Assembly (NCBI GenBank): GCA_035293045.1
Contig: DATDOY010000064.1
Coordinates: 1 to 12,955 of the forward strand
Length of the DNA: 12,955 nucleotides
DNA from: DATDOY01 sp035293045
Lineage (GTDB): Bacteria; Actinomycetota; Acidimicrobiia; IMCC26256; JACPCJ01
Direction: 5' to 3'
The notes under the pieces were generated by a model that saw only the letters and a list, made by a program, of their open reading frames with translations, had not been told where the DNA came from and did no database searches. Positions 6,961-12,955 of the stretch are shown here, piece by piece; the first letter of the stretch is position 1, and every line of letters begins with the position of its first letter. The position numbers and the translations under genes are program-made.

Positions 6961-8166
6961 TCACAATGCCAACTCCTTCGCTTCGTCGACGGTGACGCCG
7001 TCGGCGATCTTGCGCCGCAGGAGCGCGACGGGCCGGGGCTTGTCGATCCCCAACACTCCCACGACGCGACCCGCCCTCGAGTACACGGCGGCGAACTGGC
7101 GCTCCTCGACCGATCCGGTGATCACCGTGACCTCGTCGGTCGGCGCGCCCCGCCCGGCGTATTGGATCTTGGCGTCGTACTGGTCGCTCCAGAACCACGG
7201 CACGGGGGCGTACGGGGCCCCGTCGTCACCCGCCATCATCCGCACGAGGTTCTCGGCGGCGTGGCGACCTTGCGAGATGGCGTTGTCCCAGTGTTCGACC
7301 CGCATGACTTCGTCGAACACGGCGTTGGGCCAGCGGGCCACGTCGCCCGCGGCGACGACGCCCACGGCGGCGACGCACATCGCGTCGCACACGACGCCGT
7401 TGTCGAGCGTGAGCCCCGAACCCTCGAGCCAGGCGGTCTCCGGCTCCACGCCGATCCCGACGACCACGACGTCGGCGTCGACCGCCGAGCCGTCGGCGAG
7501 CCGGACGCGCTCGACGCGCCCGTCGCCCTCGAACGCCTCGACGCCGACGCCGAGGCGCAGGTTGACGCCATGGTCACGGTGCAGTTGCGAGACCGCGCGT
7601 CCCATCTCGTCACCGAGGACATGCGCGAGCGGCACCGGAGCGACCTCGATGACGGTCACGTCGCAGCCGCGTCCGCGTGCCGTAGCCGCCACCTCCGATC
7701 CGATGAACCCGGCGCCGACCACGGCAACGCGCGGCGTGTCATCCAACCCGGCCGACAGCGCGAGCGCGTCGTCGAGCGTACGCAGGACGTGGACGCCGGC
7801 GAGGTCGGGTTGATTCGGGAGCCGACGCGGCGCGGCACCGGTCGCGATGACGAGGCCGTCGAAGGTCAGCGATCGGTCGTCGTCGAGCGCGAGTCGGCGG
7901 GCGCCAACGTCGAGGGCCGTGACCCGTCGTCCCAATTCCCACTCGGCGTCGAGGGAGTCGATGTGCGCCGCATCGCGTAGCGCGGTCCGCTCGGCCGGCA
8001 TGGCTCCCGCCAGGACGTCCTTCGAGAGCGGTGGCCGGTCGTAGGGCAAGCGGTCCTCGGCGCCGACGACCACGATCCGGCCGTCGAACCCGGCGTCGCG
8101 CATCCCCTCGACAGCATTGAGGCCGGCGAGCGACGCGCCGACCACGACGACGGTGGGTCTGCTCAC
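6961..8166 (-). CDS. FAD-dependent NAD(P)H:ferredoxin reductase-type oxidoreductase
   Basis: 401 residues with the layout of BphA4/rubredoxin-reductase type flavoproteins. The first dinucleotide fold reads VVVVGASLAG (6-15) with PYDRPPLSK at 41-49; LVIATGAAPR follows at 105-114. The NAD(P)H fold is VVGAGFIGSE (149-158) with E174 at the end of the second strand, which suggests NADH preference. The FAD-binding motif VAAGDVARWP is at 271-280. The C-terminal domain contains PWFWSDQYD (323-331), characteristic of the family. Such enzymes pass electrons from NADH to a ferredoxin serving a P450 or Rieske oxygenase. No ferredoxin or oxygenase is in the window, so the partner is outside or the enzyme acts directly on a substrate. 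The GTG start overlaps the ltp3-like stop (GTGA). The C-terminal end reads AKELAL. Confidence 0.88.
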   Translation of the reverse strand: MSRPTVVVVGASLAGLNAVEGMRDAGFDGRIVVVGAEDRLPYDRPPLSKDVLAGAMPAERTALRDAAHIDSLDAEWELGRRVTALDVGARRLALDDDRSLTFDGLVIATGAAPRRLPNQPDLAGVHVLRTLDDALALSAGLDDTPRVAVVGAGFIGSEVAATARGRGCDVTVIEVAPVPLAHVLGDEMGRAVSQLHRDHGVNLRLGVGVEAFEGDGRVERVRLADGSAVDADVVVVGIGVEPETAWLEGSGLTLDNGVVCDAMCVAAVGVVAAGDVARWPNAVFDEVMRVEHWDNAISQGRHAAENLVRMMAGDDGAPYAPVPWFWSDQYDAKIQYAGRGAPTDEVTVITGSVEERQFAAVYSRAGRVVGVLGIDKPRPVALLRRKIADGVTVDEAKELAL

Positions 8167-9365
8167 ACTCCTGGCTTGTCGGCGGCGACGACCCACATGG
8201 CGAAGAACTGAGATCCCCCACCGTAGGCGTGCCCGAGCGCCTTGCGCGCGCCCTCGACTTGGTACTCGCCACACCGACCGAGAATCTGCTTGGCGGCCTC
8301 GGCGAACCGGATCATCCCCGACGCGCCGATCGGGTTGGACGACAGCACGCCGCCGGATACGTTGATCGGGAGTTTTCCGCCCAGGTCGGTCTCGCCCGAC
8401 TCGGTGAGCTTCCAACCGTCGCCTTCCGGCACAAAACCGAGATTCTCGAGCCACATCGGCTCGAACCACGAGAACGGCACGTAGATCTCGGCGACGTCGA
8501 TCTCCTCGAGCGGATCGGTGATCCCCGCCTGCTCCCACAGCGCCTTGGCCGCCTCGCGCCCGGCGAGCGGGTTCACCTGATCGCGTCCCGCGAACATGGT
8601 GGGCTCGGTGCGCATCGCCGTCGCGTGGATCCACGCCGCGGGACCCTTCCCGGCACTCACGTGTGCGTCGGCGGTGTTCTCGTCGACGAGCACCATCGCG
8701 CAGGCGCCGTCCGAACTCGGGCACGTCTCGTCGAAGCGGATCGGATCCCAGAGCATCATCGACTCCTGGACCTTCTCCACGGTGATGTCGGGCTGGTGCA
8801 GGTGGGCGAGCGGGTTCTTGGCGCCGTTGCGACGATCCTTGGCGGCGACCATCGCGCCCACGTGGGTCGGAGCACCCGACCGTCGGATGTACGAGCGCAC
8901 GTGCGGCGCGAAGTAACCACCGGCGCCGGCGTGCACCGGCATCGAGAACGGCATCGGGATCGAGAGGGCCCACATGGCGTTGGATTCCGACTGCTTCTCG
9001 AAAGCGAGGGTGAGGACGCGCTGGTGGATGCCCGCCTGCACGAGGCTGGTGGCCACGATCGCGGTTGATCCGCCGACCGAGCCCGCCGTGTGCACCCGGA
9101 GCAGCGGCTTGCCGACGGCGCCGAGGGCTTCGGCCATCGACAGCTCCGGCATCATCACTCCCTCGAAGAGGTCGGGGGCCTTGCCGACGACGACCGCGTC
9201 GATGTCCGTCCAGGTCATCCCGGCGTCGTCGAGGGCGCGATCGGCAGCTTCGCGACACAGCCCCGCGATCGAGACGTCGTCGCGCTTGGTCGTGTGCTTG
9301 GTCTGGCCGGTGCCGATGACGGCGGCCAGTACCTTGTCGACCGCGCCCTTTCCCGCGCCCGCCAT
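8163..9365 (-). CDS. ltp3: Ltp3-like thiolase-fold lipid-transfer protein / probable sterol side-chain aldolase
   Basis: 400 residues, close to the roughly 394 of M. tuberculosis Ltp3 (Rv3523). Thiolase-superfamily features: VLAAVIGTGQTKH at 12-24; VHTAGSVGGSTA at 91-102, where the nucleophilic-cysteine region of true thiolases is replaced by glycine/serine; DLGGKLPINVSGG at 327-339; NPIGASG at 344-350; and GHAYGGGSQFF at 378-388 in place of the usual C-terminal Cys motif. Loss of these cysteines argues against Claisen condensation or thiolysis and for the Ltp-type aldolase role. Ltp3 and Ltp4 are needed in Rhodococcus to degrade C24-branched sterol side chains. The ATG at 9365 shares one base with the upstream stop (TGATG) and has GGAGG seven bases before it. 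A longer open frame upstream is a shadow of the ltp4-like gene. Assignment rests on length, motifs and order; a generic acetyl-CoA acetyltransferase label would be misleading. Confidence 0.85.
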   Translation of the reverse strand: MAGAGKGAVDKVLAAVIGTGQTKHTTKRDDVSIAGLCREAADRALDDAGMTWTDIDAVVVGKAPDLFEGVMMPELSMAEALGAVGKPLLRVHTAGSVGGSTAIVATSLVQAGIHQRVLTLAFEKQSESNAMWALSIPMPFSMPVHAGAGGYFAPHVRSYIRRSGAPTHVGAMVAAKDRRNGAKNPLAHLHQPDITVEKVQESMMLWDPIRFDETCPSSDGACAMVLVDENTADAHVSAGKGPAAWIHATAMRTEPTMFAGRDQVNPLAGREAAKALWEQAGITDPLEEIDVAEIYVPFSWFEPMWLENLGFVPEGDGWKLTESGETDLGGKLPINVSGGVLSSNPIGASGMIRFAEAAKQILGRCGEYQVEGARKALGHAYGGGSQFFAMWVVAADKPGV

Positions 9366-10417
9366 CAGCCCGCCTCCATCACGCAGACAAGGTTCTGTTG
9401 GAGACACGGTCCCGAGGTGGCGTGGGCGACGACCTTGGCCGCGTCGCCGTCCCACACCCTTCGGGCGGCCTCGCCGATGCGAATGAGACCGGCGGCGAAC
9501 ATCGGATTGGCGCACAGCGGCCCGCCCGAGGGGTTGATTCGCACCTCACCACCGAGACCCATCGCCTCACGCAAGATCAGCTCCTGGTGGCTGAACGGAG
9601 CGTGCAACTCCGCCACCGACGCCCCGTCGACCCCGGCGGCGACGGCCGCGGAAGACGCGGACGGCGCGGTCGTGAGATCGCGCGCGCCGAGGTTCTGAGC
9701 GTCGATGCGGTGCTCGAACCCGGTGATCCACGCGGGGGTGTCGCGGATCTCGTTCGCCCGTTCGCCGGCGACCAGCACGACGCCGGCCGCCCCGTCGGTG
9801 ATCGGCGCGCAGTCGTGCCGGCGCAGCGGATCGGCGAGGTAGGGCTCGCCGAGCAGGTCGTCGGCAGTCGGGTCACCCGACAGTTGCGCATTCGGATTGG
9901 AGCGGGCGTCGGCGCGGGAACGGGCCACGACCTCGGCCATGTCCTTCTCGCCCCACTTTCCTGCGTCGAGCCCGAGCCGGCACTGAAGGGCGGCGAGGCT
10001 CACCGAGTCGGGCCAGAGCGGAGCGAGGTAATACGGGTCGAGCTGGAGGCTGAGAACGCGCCGGAGGTCGGACCCCGACGATTTGCCGAACCCATAGACG
10101 AGGGCCGTGTCGATCTCGCCCGTCTGGAGCTTGACCCACGCCTCGTACAGCGCCCACGCCGCGTCCATCTCCACGTGCGACTCGTTGATGGGGGGCCACG
10201 CGCCGATGGCGTCGACGGCCATCACGAAGGAGAATGCCCGGCCGGCGATGTAGTCCGACGAACCCGAACAAAAGAACCCGATGTCGCGTTTCTCGAGCCC
10301 CGTTTGCGCGTACAGCTCGTGCGCGATCGGCACGAGCATCTCGACGCCGTTGGCGGTGCCGGTGGTGCGGCGTACGTTCGGCGCTTGCGCAAAGCCGACG
10401 ACGGCGACGCTTCTCAC
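9365..10417 (-). CDS. ltp4: Ltp4-like thiolase-fold lipid-transfer protein / probable aldolase partner
   Basis: 350 residues, matching the roughly 354 of Ltp4 (Rv3522). The N-terminus VRSVAVVGFAQAP begins a thiolase-like domain; FFCSGSSDYIAGR is at 48-60, ITDGAAGVVLVAGER at 206-220, ELHAPFSHQEL at 270-280, and INPSGGPLCANPMFAAG at 294-310. The C-terminal motif ATSGPCLQQN (333-342) replaces the glycine-rich GHAYGGGSQFF of its neighbour. The protein is shorter and more divergent than the ltp3-like one, so the two may form a heterodimeric aldolase or act on different intermediates. The GTG start at 10417 overlaps the DUF35 stop (GTGA), and its own TGA shares a base with the next ATG, implying coupled synthesis. 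Catalytic activity cannot be confirmed from motifs, and it might be a structural partner. Confidence 0.83.
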   Translation of the reverse strand: MRSVAVVGFAQAPNVRRTTGTANGVEMLVPIAHELYAQTGLEKRDIGFFCSGSSDYIAGRAFSFVMAVDAIGAWPPINESHVEMDAAWALYEAWVKLQTGEIDTALVYGFGKSSGSDLRRVLSLQLDPYYLAPLWPDSVSLAALQCRLGLDAGKWGEKDMAEVVARSRADARSNPNAQLSGDPTADDLLGEPYLADPLRRHDCAPITDGAAGVVLVAGERANEIRDTPAWITGFEHRIDAQNLGARDLTTAPSASSAAVAAGVDGASVAELHAPFSHQELILREAMGLGGEVRINPSGGPLCANPMFAAGLIRIGEAARRVWDGDAAKVVAHATSGPCLQQNLVCVMEAG

Positions 10418-10899
10418 AGGTGTCCCGCGAAGGTCTCGAAGTCGACGTCGGGCTCGCCGGTGGGACGGAAGTGGTCGATGTTCTCCATCGACGTCGTCCA
10501 CTCCGCTTCGGGCTTCCACACCGCCTCGATCTTCATCCCCATGCGCACCTCGTCGGCCGGGCAGCCGAGAATCAGATGCTGAAAGGCGATGTCGGCGCCG
10601 TCGAGGAGCACGTACGCCGCGACGTACGGGGGCTCGATCTTCTGGCCGAGGAACGGCACGTTGACGACGCAGAAGGTGGTGACGATGCCGCGGTCGGGCA
10701 GCTCCACGAACTCGCCGAGGAACACGCCATCGGTCGGACATGAGGCGCGCGCGGGAACGTAGACCTTGGCGCACGCGGGACACCGCTGGCCGAGGATGCG
10801 TCCCCGCTGCACCTCGGTGAGGAAGGTCGTCTCCGACTCCGACACCGAGTACTCGTAGTCGAGCCTCACGGGCGTCACGATCATGGGTGCGTCGGACAC
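10414..10899 (-). CDS. DUF35 OB-fold protein with intact-looking zinc ribbon
   Basis: 161 residues: an N-terminal helix region (SESETTFLTEVQRGRI, about 20-35), a rubredoxin-like zinc ribbon and an OB fold (GIVTTFCVVNVPFLGQ at 71-86, PPYVAAYVLLDGADIAF at 90-106). Zinc ligands are C40, C43 and C54, with D57 (CPTD) where a fourth cysteine is usual. DUF35 domains bind thiolase-fold Ltp aldolases and complete their activity, as shown for ChsH2-Ltp2, so this is likely the partner of the ltp4- or ltp3-like protein. I chose GTG 10899 because GAGGGTGG precedes it at 8 bases and it lies one base after the upstream stop, like its tightly packed neighbours. ATG 10884 would shorten it by five residues. 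The conserved C-terminus (FRPTGEPDVDF at 144-154) suggests a fixed binding surface. Confidence 0.84.
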   Translation of the reverse strand: MSDAPMIVTPVRLDYEYSVSESETTFLTEVQRGRILGQRCPACAKVYVPARASCPTDGVFLGEFVELPDRGIVTTFCVVNVPFLGQKIEPPYVAAYVLLDGADIAFQHLILGCPADEVRMGMKIEAVWKPEAEWTTSMENIDHFRPTGEPDVDFETFAGHL

Positions 10900-10900
10900 G

Positions 10901-11359
10901 TCAGACGCCACCCTCGCCGACCGGCTCGAAGCACTCGACCGCCCGCATGCCCTCACCTTCGGCGTTGAAGCGCGCCCGTACCCGCATCCCGGTCGCCATC
11001 GCGTCGGAGGTGGAGACCTCGACGGCGTGCAGCATCGGCGTGTCCGCACCGTCGACGCGAATCAGCGCCCAGGCGAACGGCCGCTCGAGCGGCTGACCCT
11101 CGAGTGGCTCGGGCATCCACGACCACGTGACGACCTCACCCTCGCTCCCCAAGGCAACGAAGTCGTCGCCCTCCCTGGGAAGCGCCTCGCTCGTCACCGG
11201 GTCGAACTCGGGAGGCGGACAGTGGACGCGCCCGTCCGACCCGCGCACGCCCTCGATGCGGCCCTCCTTGAGCGCTTGGAAGAAGCGCCCCATGATGGGC
11301 CCGAGCGAGCGCGTGTAGTCGAAGGTGACCTCGACGCGGGCGGAGAGGACGTGGCTCAC
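10901..11359 (-). CDS. DUF35-family protein with degenerate zinc ribbon
   Basis: 152 residues. It starts VSHVLSARVEVTFDYTRSLG, then a helix (GRFFQALKEGRIEGVRG at 24-40) that precedes the zinc ribbon in DUF35 proteins. It continues with GRVHCPPPEFDP (43-54) and an OB-fold-like remainder (EVVTWSWMPEP at 75-85, PFAWALIRVDGADTP at 94-108, MATGMRVRARF at 121-131). The expected CxxC pairs are absent: only C47 remains, so this copy probably binds no zinc. It may act with the intact DUF35 protein encoded next to it. In M. tuberculosis the corresponding position holds Rv3521, about 300 residues from memory, close to the sum of the two genes here. The GTG overlaps the alcohol dehydrogenase stop (GTGA); the stop is one base from the next start. 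Its in-frame extension upstream is a shadow of the dehydrogenase gene. No ribosome-binding site is visible, so coupling is likely. Confidence 0.78.
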   Translation of the reverse strand: MSHVLSARVEVTFDYTRSLGPIMGRFFQALKEGRIEGVRGSDGRVHCPPPEFDPVTSEALPREGDDFVALGSEGEVVTWSWMPEPLEGQPLERPFAWALIRVDGADTPMLHAVEVSTSDAMATGMRVRARFNAEGEGMRAVECFEPVGEGGV

Positions 11360-12435
11360 AACTTGATGACCGTGCGGATGACCTTGCCCTCCTGCATGTC
11401 GGTGAGCGCCCGGTTGATGTCCTCCATCCCGAGGGTCTGGCTGACCATGCCCTCGAGGTCGAGGCGGCCGGCGCGCCAGAGACGCAAGAGCCGGTGAAAA
11501 TCGCGGCGCACGTCGGCCGAGCCGTAGAAGGTGCCCTTGAGCGTCTTCTCCGAGAAGAACAGCTCCCACGCGCTGAACTCGATCTTGTCGGTCTCGGCAC
11601 CCATGCCGACGATGACGGCGGTGCCGCCCCGGCGCACGGCGTCGTACGTGGCGCGGATCGTGCGGCCGAGGCCGACCACTTCGAACCCGTAGTCGAACCC
11701 TTCGTTGGCGGTGAGCTGCGCTTTGAGGGCGTCGAGCTCGTCGGGGGCGCACGCGTGGGTGGCGCCGAACCGCTTGGCGTCCTCCCGCTTCGACTCGACG
11801 AGGTCGACGGCCACGATCTCGGCGGCGCCGGCGATGCGCGCGCCTTGGATCACGCTGATCCCCACGCCCCCGCACCCGAACACGACGACCGACGACCCGG
11901 GCTGCACGTGCGCGGTGTTGATCGCTGCGCCGACGCCCGTCATCACGCCGCAGCCGATCAGCGACGCGATCTCGAACGGCACGTCGTCGTCGATCTTGAT
12001 CACGCCCTCGGCGGGGAGCACGACCTCCTCCGCGAAGGTGCCCGTGCCGGCAAAGCCGCCCACCTGTTCGCCGCCCTGGACGAACCGCGGCGTCACCGCG
12101 GAGGTGAACATGATCGTCATGCAGAGGTTGGGCTGGCCGCCGATGCAGTAGGAGCACGAGCCGCACGGGGGCACCCACGACACGACGACGTGGTCGCCCA
12201 CCGCGACGCTCGTGACGCCCTCGCCCACCTCGACGATCTCCCCGGCCCCCTCGTGGCCGAGGACCGCAGGGGTGGGCTGGGGAACGATCCCCTTCATCCC
12301 CGACAGGTCGGAGTGGCAGACGCCGGTGGCCCGGATGGCCACTTTGACGAGGCCCGGGCCCGTCTCGACCGTCTCCACGTCGTCGACGACGTCGAGCGTC
12401 TCGTCACCGATGTTGCGCAGGATGGCAGCGCGCAT
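11356..12435 (-). CDS. Zinc-dependent alcohol dehydrogenase (medium-chain family)
   Basis: 359 residues. Catalytic zinc ligands C40 (GVCHSDL), H61 with E62 (GHEGAGEIVEVG) and C162 (IGCGVMTG) are present. So are all four structural-zinc cysteines: C91, C94, C97 and C105 (CGSCSYC then C). The Rossmann fold shows VVFGCGGVG (184-192) with D211 ending the second strand, typical of NAD preference. The enzyme would oxidise a primary or secondary alcohol to an aldehyde or ketone. As first gene of the sterol operon it might oxidise the C26 alcohol made by a side-chain P450, which is inference. The start at ATG 12435 is fixed by GAGGGGGA (12440-12447) four bases upstream; the frame stays open to 12591 but the extension is low in family resemblance. 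The KstR-like operator lies 60 bases upstream. Four-base overlap with the next gene. Confidence 0.9.
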   Translation of the reverse strand: MRAAILRNIGDETLDVVDDVETVETGPGLVKVAIRATGVCHSDLSGMKGIVPQPTPAVLGHEGAGEIVEVGEGVTSVAVGDHVVVSWVPPCGSCSYCIGGQPNLCMTIMFTSAVTPRFVQGGEQVGGFAGTGTFAEEVVLPAEGVIKIDDDVPFEIASLIGCGVMTGVGAAINTAHVQPGSSVVVFGCGGVGISVIQGARIAGAAEIVAVDLVESKREDAKRFGATHACAPDELDALKAQLTANEGFDYGFEVVGLGRTIRATYDAVRRGGTAVIVGMGAETDKIEFSAWELFFSEKTLKGTFYGSADVRRDFHRLLRLWRAGRLDLEGMVSQTLGMEDINRALTDMQEGKVIRTVIKL

Positions 12436-12439
12436 GCAG

Positions 12440-12447
12440 TCCCCCTC
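12440..12447 (-). promoter_or_regulatory. Shine-Dalgarno sequence of the alcohol dehydrogenase gene
   Basis: Read on the minus strand, GAGGGGGA ends four bases before ATG 12435. It is among the strongest ribosome-binding sites in the window and decides this start over upstream in-frame alternatives. Confidence 0.7.
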
Positions 12448-12495
12448 GGGCGTGGCCCCGGCCCGAACGGCGCAGGGCTCGGCGTGAGCCCGAAT

Positions 12496-12509
12496 TGAAA
12501 CGCGTTCTA
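12496..12509. promoter_or_regulatory. KstR-like operator upstream of the alcohol dehydrogenase operon
   Basis: TGAAACGCGTTCTA fits TNNAACNNGTTNNA at every fixed position. The 18 bases 12492-12509 are the exact reverse complement of 2450-2467 near chsH2. The site lies 60 bases upstream of the dehydrogenase ATG and 99 bases from the divergent methyltransferase start. The wider CTAGAA/TTCTAG dyad seen at the other copy is missing here. It probably makes the eight-gene operon respond to the same repressor as the chsH2 operon. Confidence 0.72.
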
Positions 12510-12594
12510 TTCCTTCCCGCCAATCTCGGCGGGTCGCGGGCGACCCTGTCCGCCTCTTCTCGCGGGGCATGCGGCGTCGGGGCGCGCTCACTCG

Positions 12595-12600
12595 TACGAT
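12595..12600 (+). promoter_or_regulatory. Possible -10 element for a leaderless methyltransferase transcript
   Basis: TACGAT fits the actinobacterial -10 pattern TANNNT and ends eight bases before the GTG at 12609. Transcription would then start at or next to the start codon. No Shine-Dalgarno sequence precedes the GTG, which agrees with leaderless translation. No convincing -35 box is present. Confidence 0.45.
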
Positions 12601-12608
12601 CCCGATCC

Positions 12609-12955
12609 GTGGCCTACGCCGACGGCGAACTGCTCGAAAGCCAGATCGAGTACTACCGCGCCCGCGTTCCCGACTACGACGACTGGTGGTGCCGTCGGGG
12701 TCGCTACGACGTGGGCGAGGCGTTCGCCAAGCGCTGGGATGGTGAGATCGCCAGAGTGCGGGCCGCGCTCGACGCCTTCGCCCCCAGCGGCGACGTGCTC
12801 GAGATGGCGGCCGGCACGGGCAACTGGACCGTGGAGATCGCGCGCCATGCCGGCCGCATCACCGCGGTCGACGCCGCGCCGGAAGCCTTCGACTCGGCCC
12901 GCAAGAAGTTGAGCGGTGCGACCGTACCGATCGACTGGGTCGTCGCCGACCTCTT
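12609..12955 (+). CDS. Class I SAM-dependent methyltransferase (N-terminal part, cut by window edge)
   Basis: 115 full codons are visible and the frame runs off the right edge. The N-terminus MAYADGELLESQIEYYRAR and DYDDWWCRRGRYD (about 22-34) match a common actinobacterial methyltransferase family. Motif I reads VLEMAAGTGNWT (about 64-75), and motif II VDAAPEAF (about 87-94) has an acidic residue placed to bind the SAM ribose. VVADL at the window end is the usual next strand. The substrate is unknown. GTG 12609 is chosen because it gives the family N-terminus and has a -10-like TACGAT just upstream. It diverges from the alcohol dehydrogenase operon; co-regulation by the operator at 12496-12509 is possible but the site is 99 bases away. 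Confidence 0.83.
   Translation, partial: MAYADGELLESQIEYYRARVPDYDDWWCRRGRYDVGEAFAKRWDGEIARVRAALDAFAPSGDVLEMAAGTGNWTVEIARHAGRITAVDAAPEAFDSARKKLSGATVPIDWVVADL

Noticed and set aside
8163..9365. Degradative acetyl-CoA acetyltransferase (true thiolase) call
   Set aside because: The usual cysteine motifs of thiolases are missing (GSVGGSTA and GHAYGGGSQFF instead), and DUF35 partners are encoded nearby.
9398..10582. 394-residue plus-strand open frame opposite the ltp4-like and DUF35 genes
   Set aside because: It crosses a gene junction on the other strand and has no domain signal.
11494..12498. 334-residue plus-strand open frame opposite the alcohol dehydrogenase
   Set aside because: Complementary-frame artefact; the minus strand has all zinc-binding residues.
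12516..12533. CCCGCC-AATCTC-GGCGGG hairpin between the second operator and the methyltransferase
   Set aside because: A six-bp stem without T-run in a promoter region; could be chance in GC-rich DNA.
12588..12848. Minus-strand frame opposite the methyltransferase
   Set aside because: The plus strand shows SAM motif I and II; the minus-strand product resembles nothing.
1..12955. Mobile element, prophage, CRISPR, tRNA or defence system
   Set aside because: No transposase, integrase, repeat array, tRNA-like fold or nuclease gene was seen; all coding space is accounted for by metabolic genes of similar composition.

Overview
The window looks like the chromosome of a high-GC actinobacterium. Codons end mostly in G or C, GTG starts are frequent, genes are tightly packed and overlapping, and the gene content matches the sterol-catabolism regions of mycobacteria and rhodococci. 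The particular gene order and the leaderless-type promoter at the right edge would fit a non-mycobacterial lineage such as Acidimicrobiia, but this is an inference; no rRNA or other phylogenetic marker is present.

Layout. Left block (1-2394, minus strand): an igr-like trio in the order chsH2 (MaoC-like plus DUF35 fusion), chsH1 (MaoC-type hydratase) and ltp2 (thiolase-fold aldolase, cut by the left edge). In the known pathway these three remove the last propionyl unit of the sterol side chain. A KstR-like operator (2450-2463) lies upstream. Next comes a divergent small four-helix membrane protein (2602-3063, plus). It converges on a wax ester synthase/diacylglycerol acyltransferase-like gene (3082-4476, minus).

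Central operon (12435 down to 4558, minus): zinc alcohol dehydrogenase, two stand-alone DUF35 proteins, two thiolase-fold lipid-transfer/aldolase proteins (ltp4-like then ltp3-like), an FAD-dependent ferredoxin-reductase-type protein, an F420/LLM-type oxidoreductase and an alpha/beta hydrolase with a long N-terminal region. Most junctions are GTGA or TGATG overlaps. A perfect 19-bp hairpin (4504-4545) lies just after the last stop. The part from DUF35 to ltp3, plus the LLM gene, resembles Rv3520c-Rv3523 of M. tuberculosis. Ltp3 and Ltp4 of Rhodococcus are known to be needed for C24-branched (plant-type) sterol side chains.

Right edge: a leaderless-looking methyltransferase (12609 onward, plus) diverges from the alcohol dehydrogenase, and a second KstR-like operator (12496-12509) lies between them. 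An 18-bp stretch containing the operator is identical, in inverted orientation, at the two promoters about 10 kb apart. This is the strongest sequence evidence that both minus-strand blocks belong to one sterol-responsive regulon.

Together the window reads as a compact sterol side-chain degradation locus: one aldolase module for the C17 end, a second for branched C24 side chains, accessory redox enzymes, and a possible link to storage lipid. No P450, CoA ligase, ChsE-type acyl-CoA dehydrogenase, ring-degradation gene, kstR, tRNA, CRISPR array or mobile element was seen.
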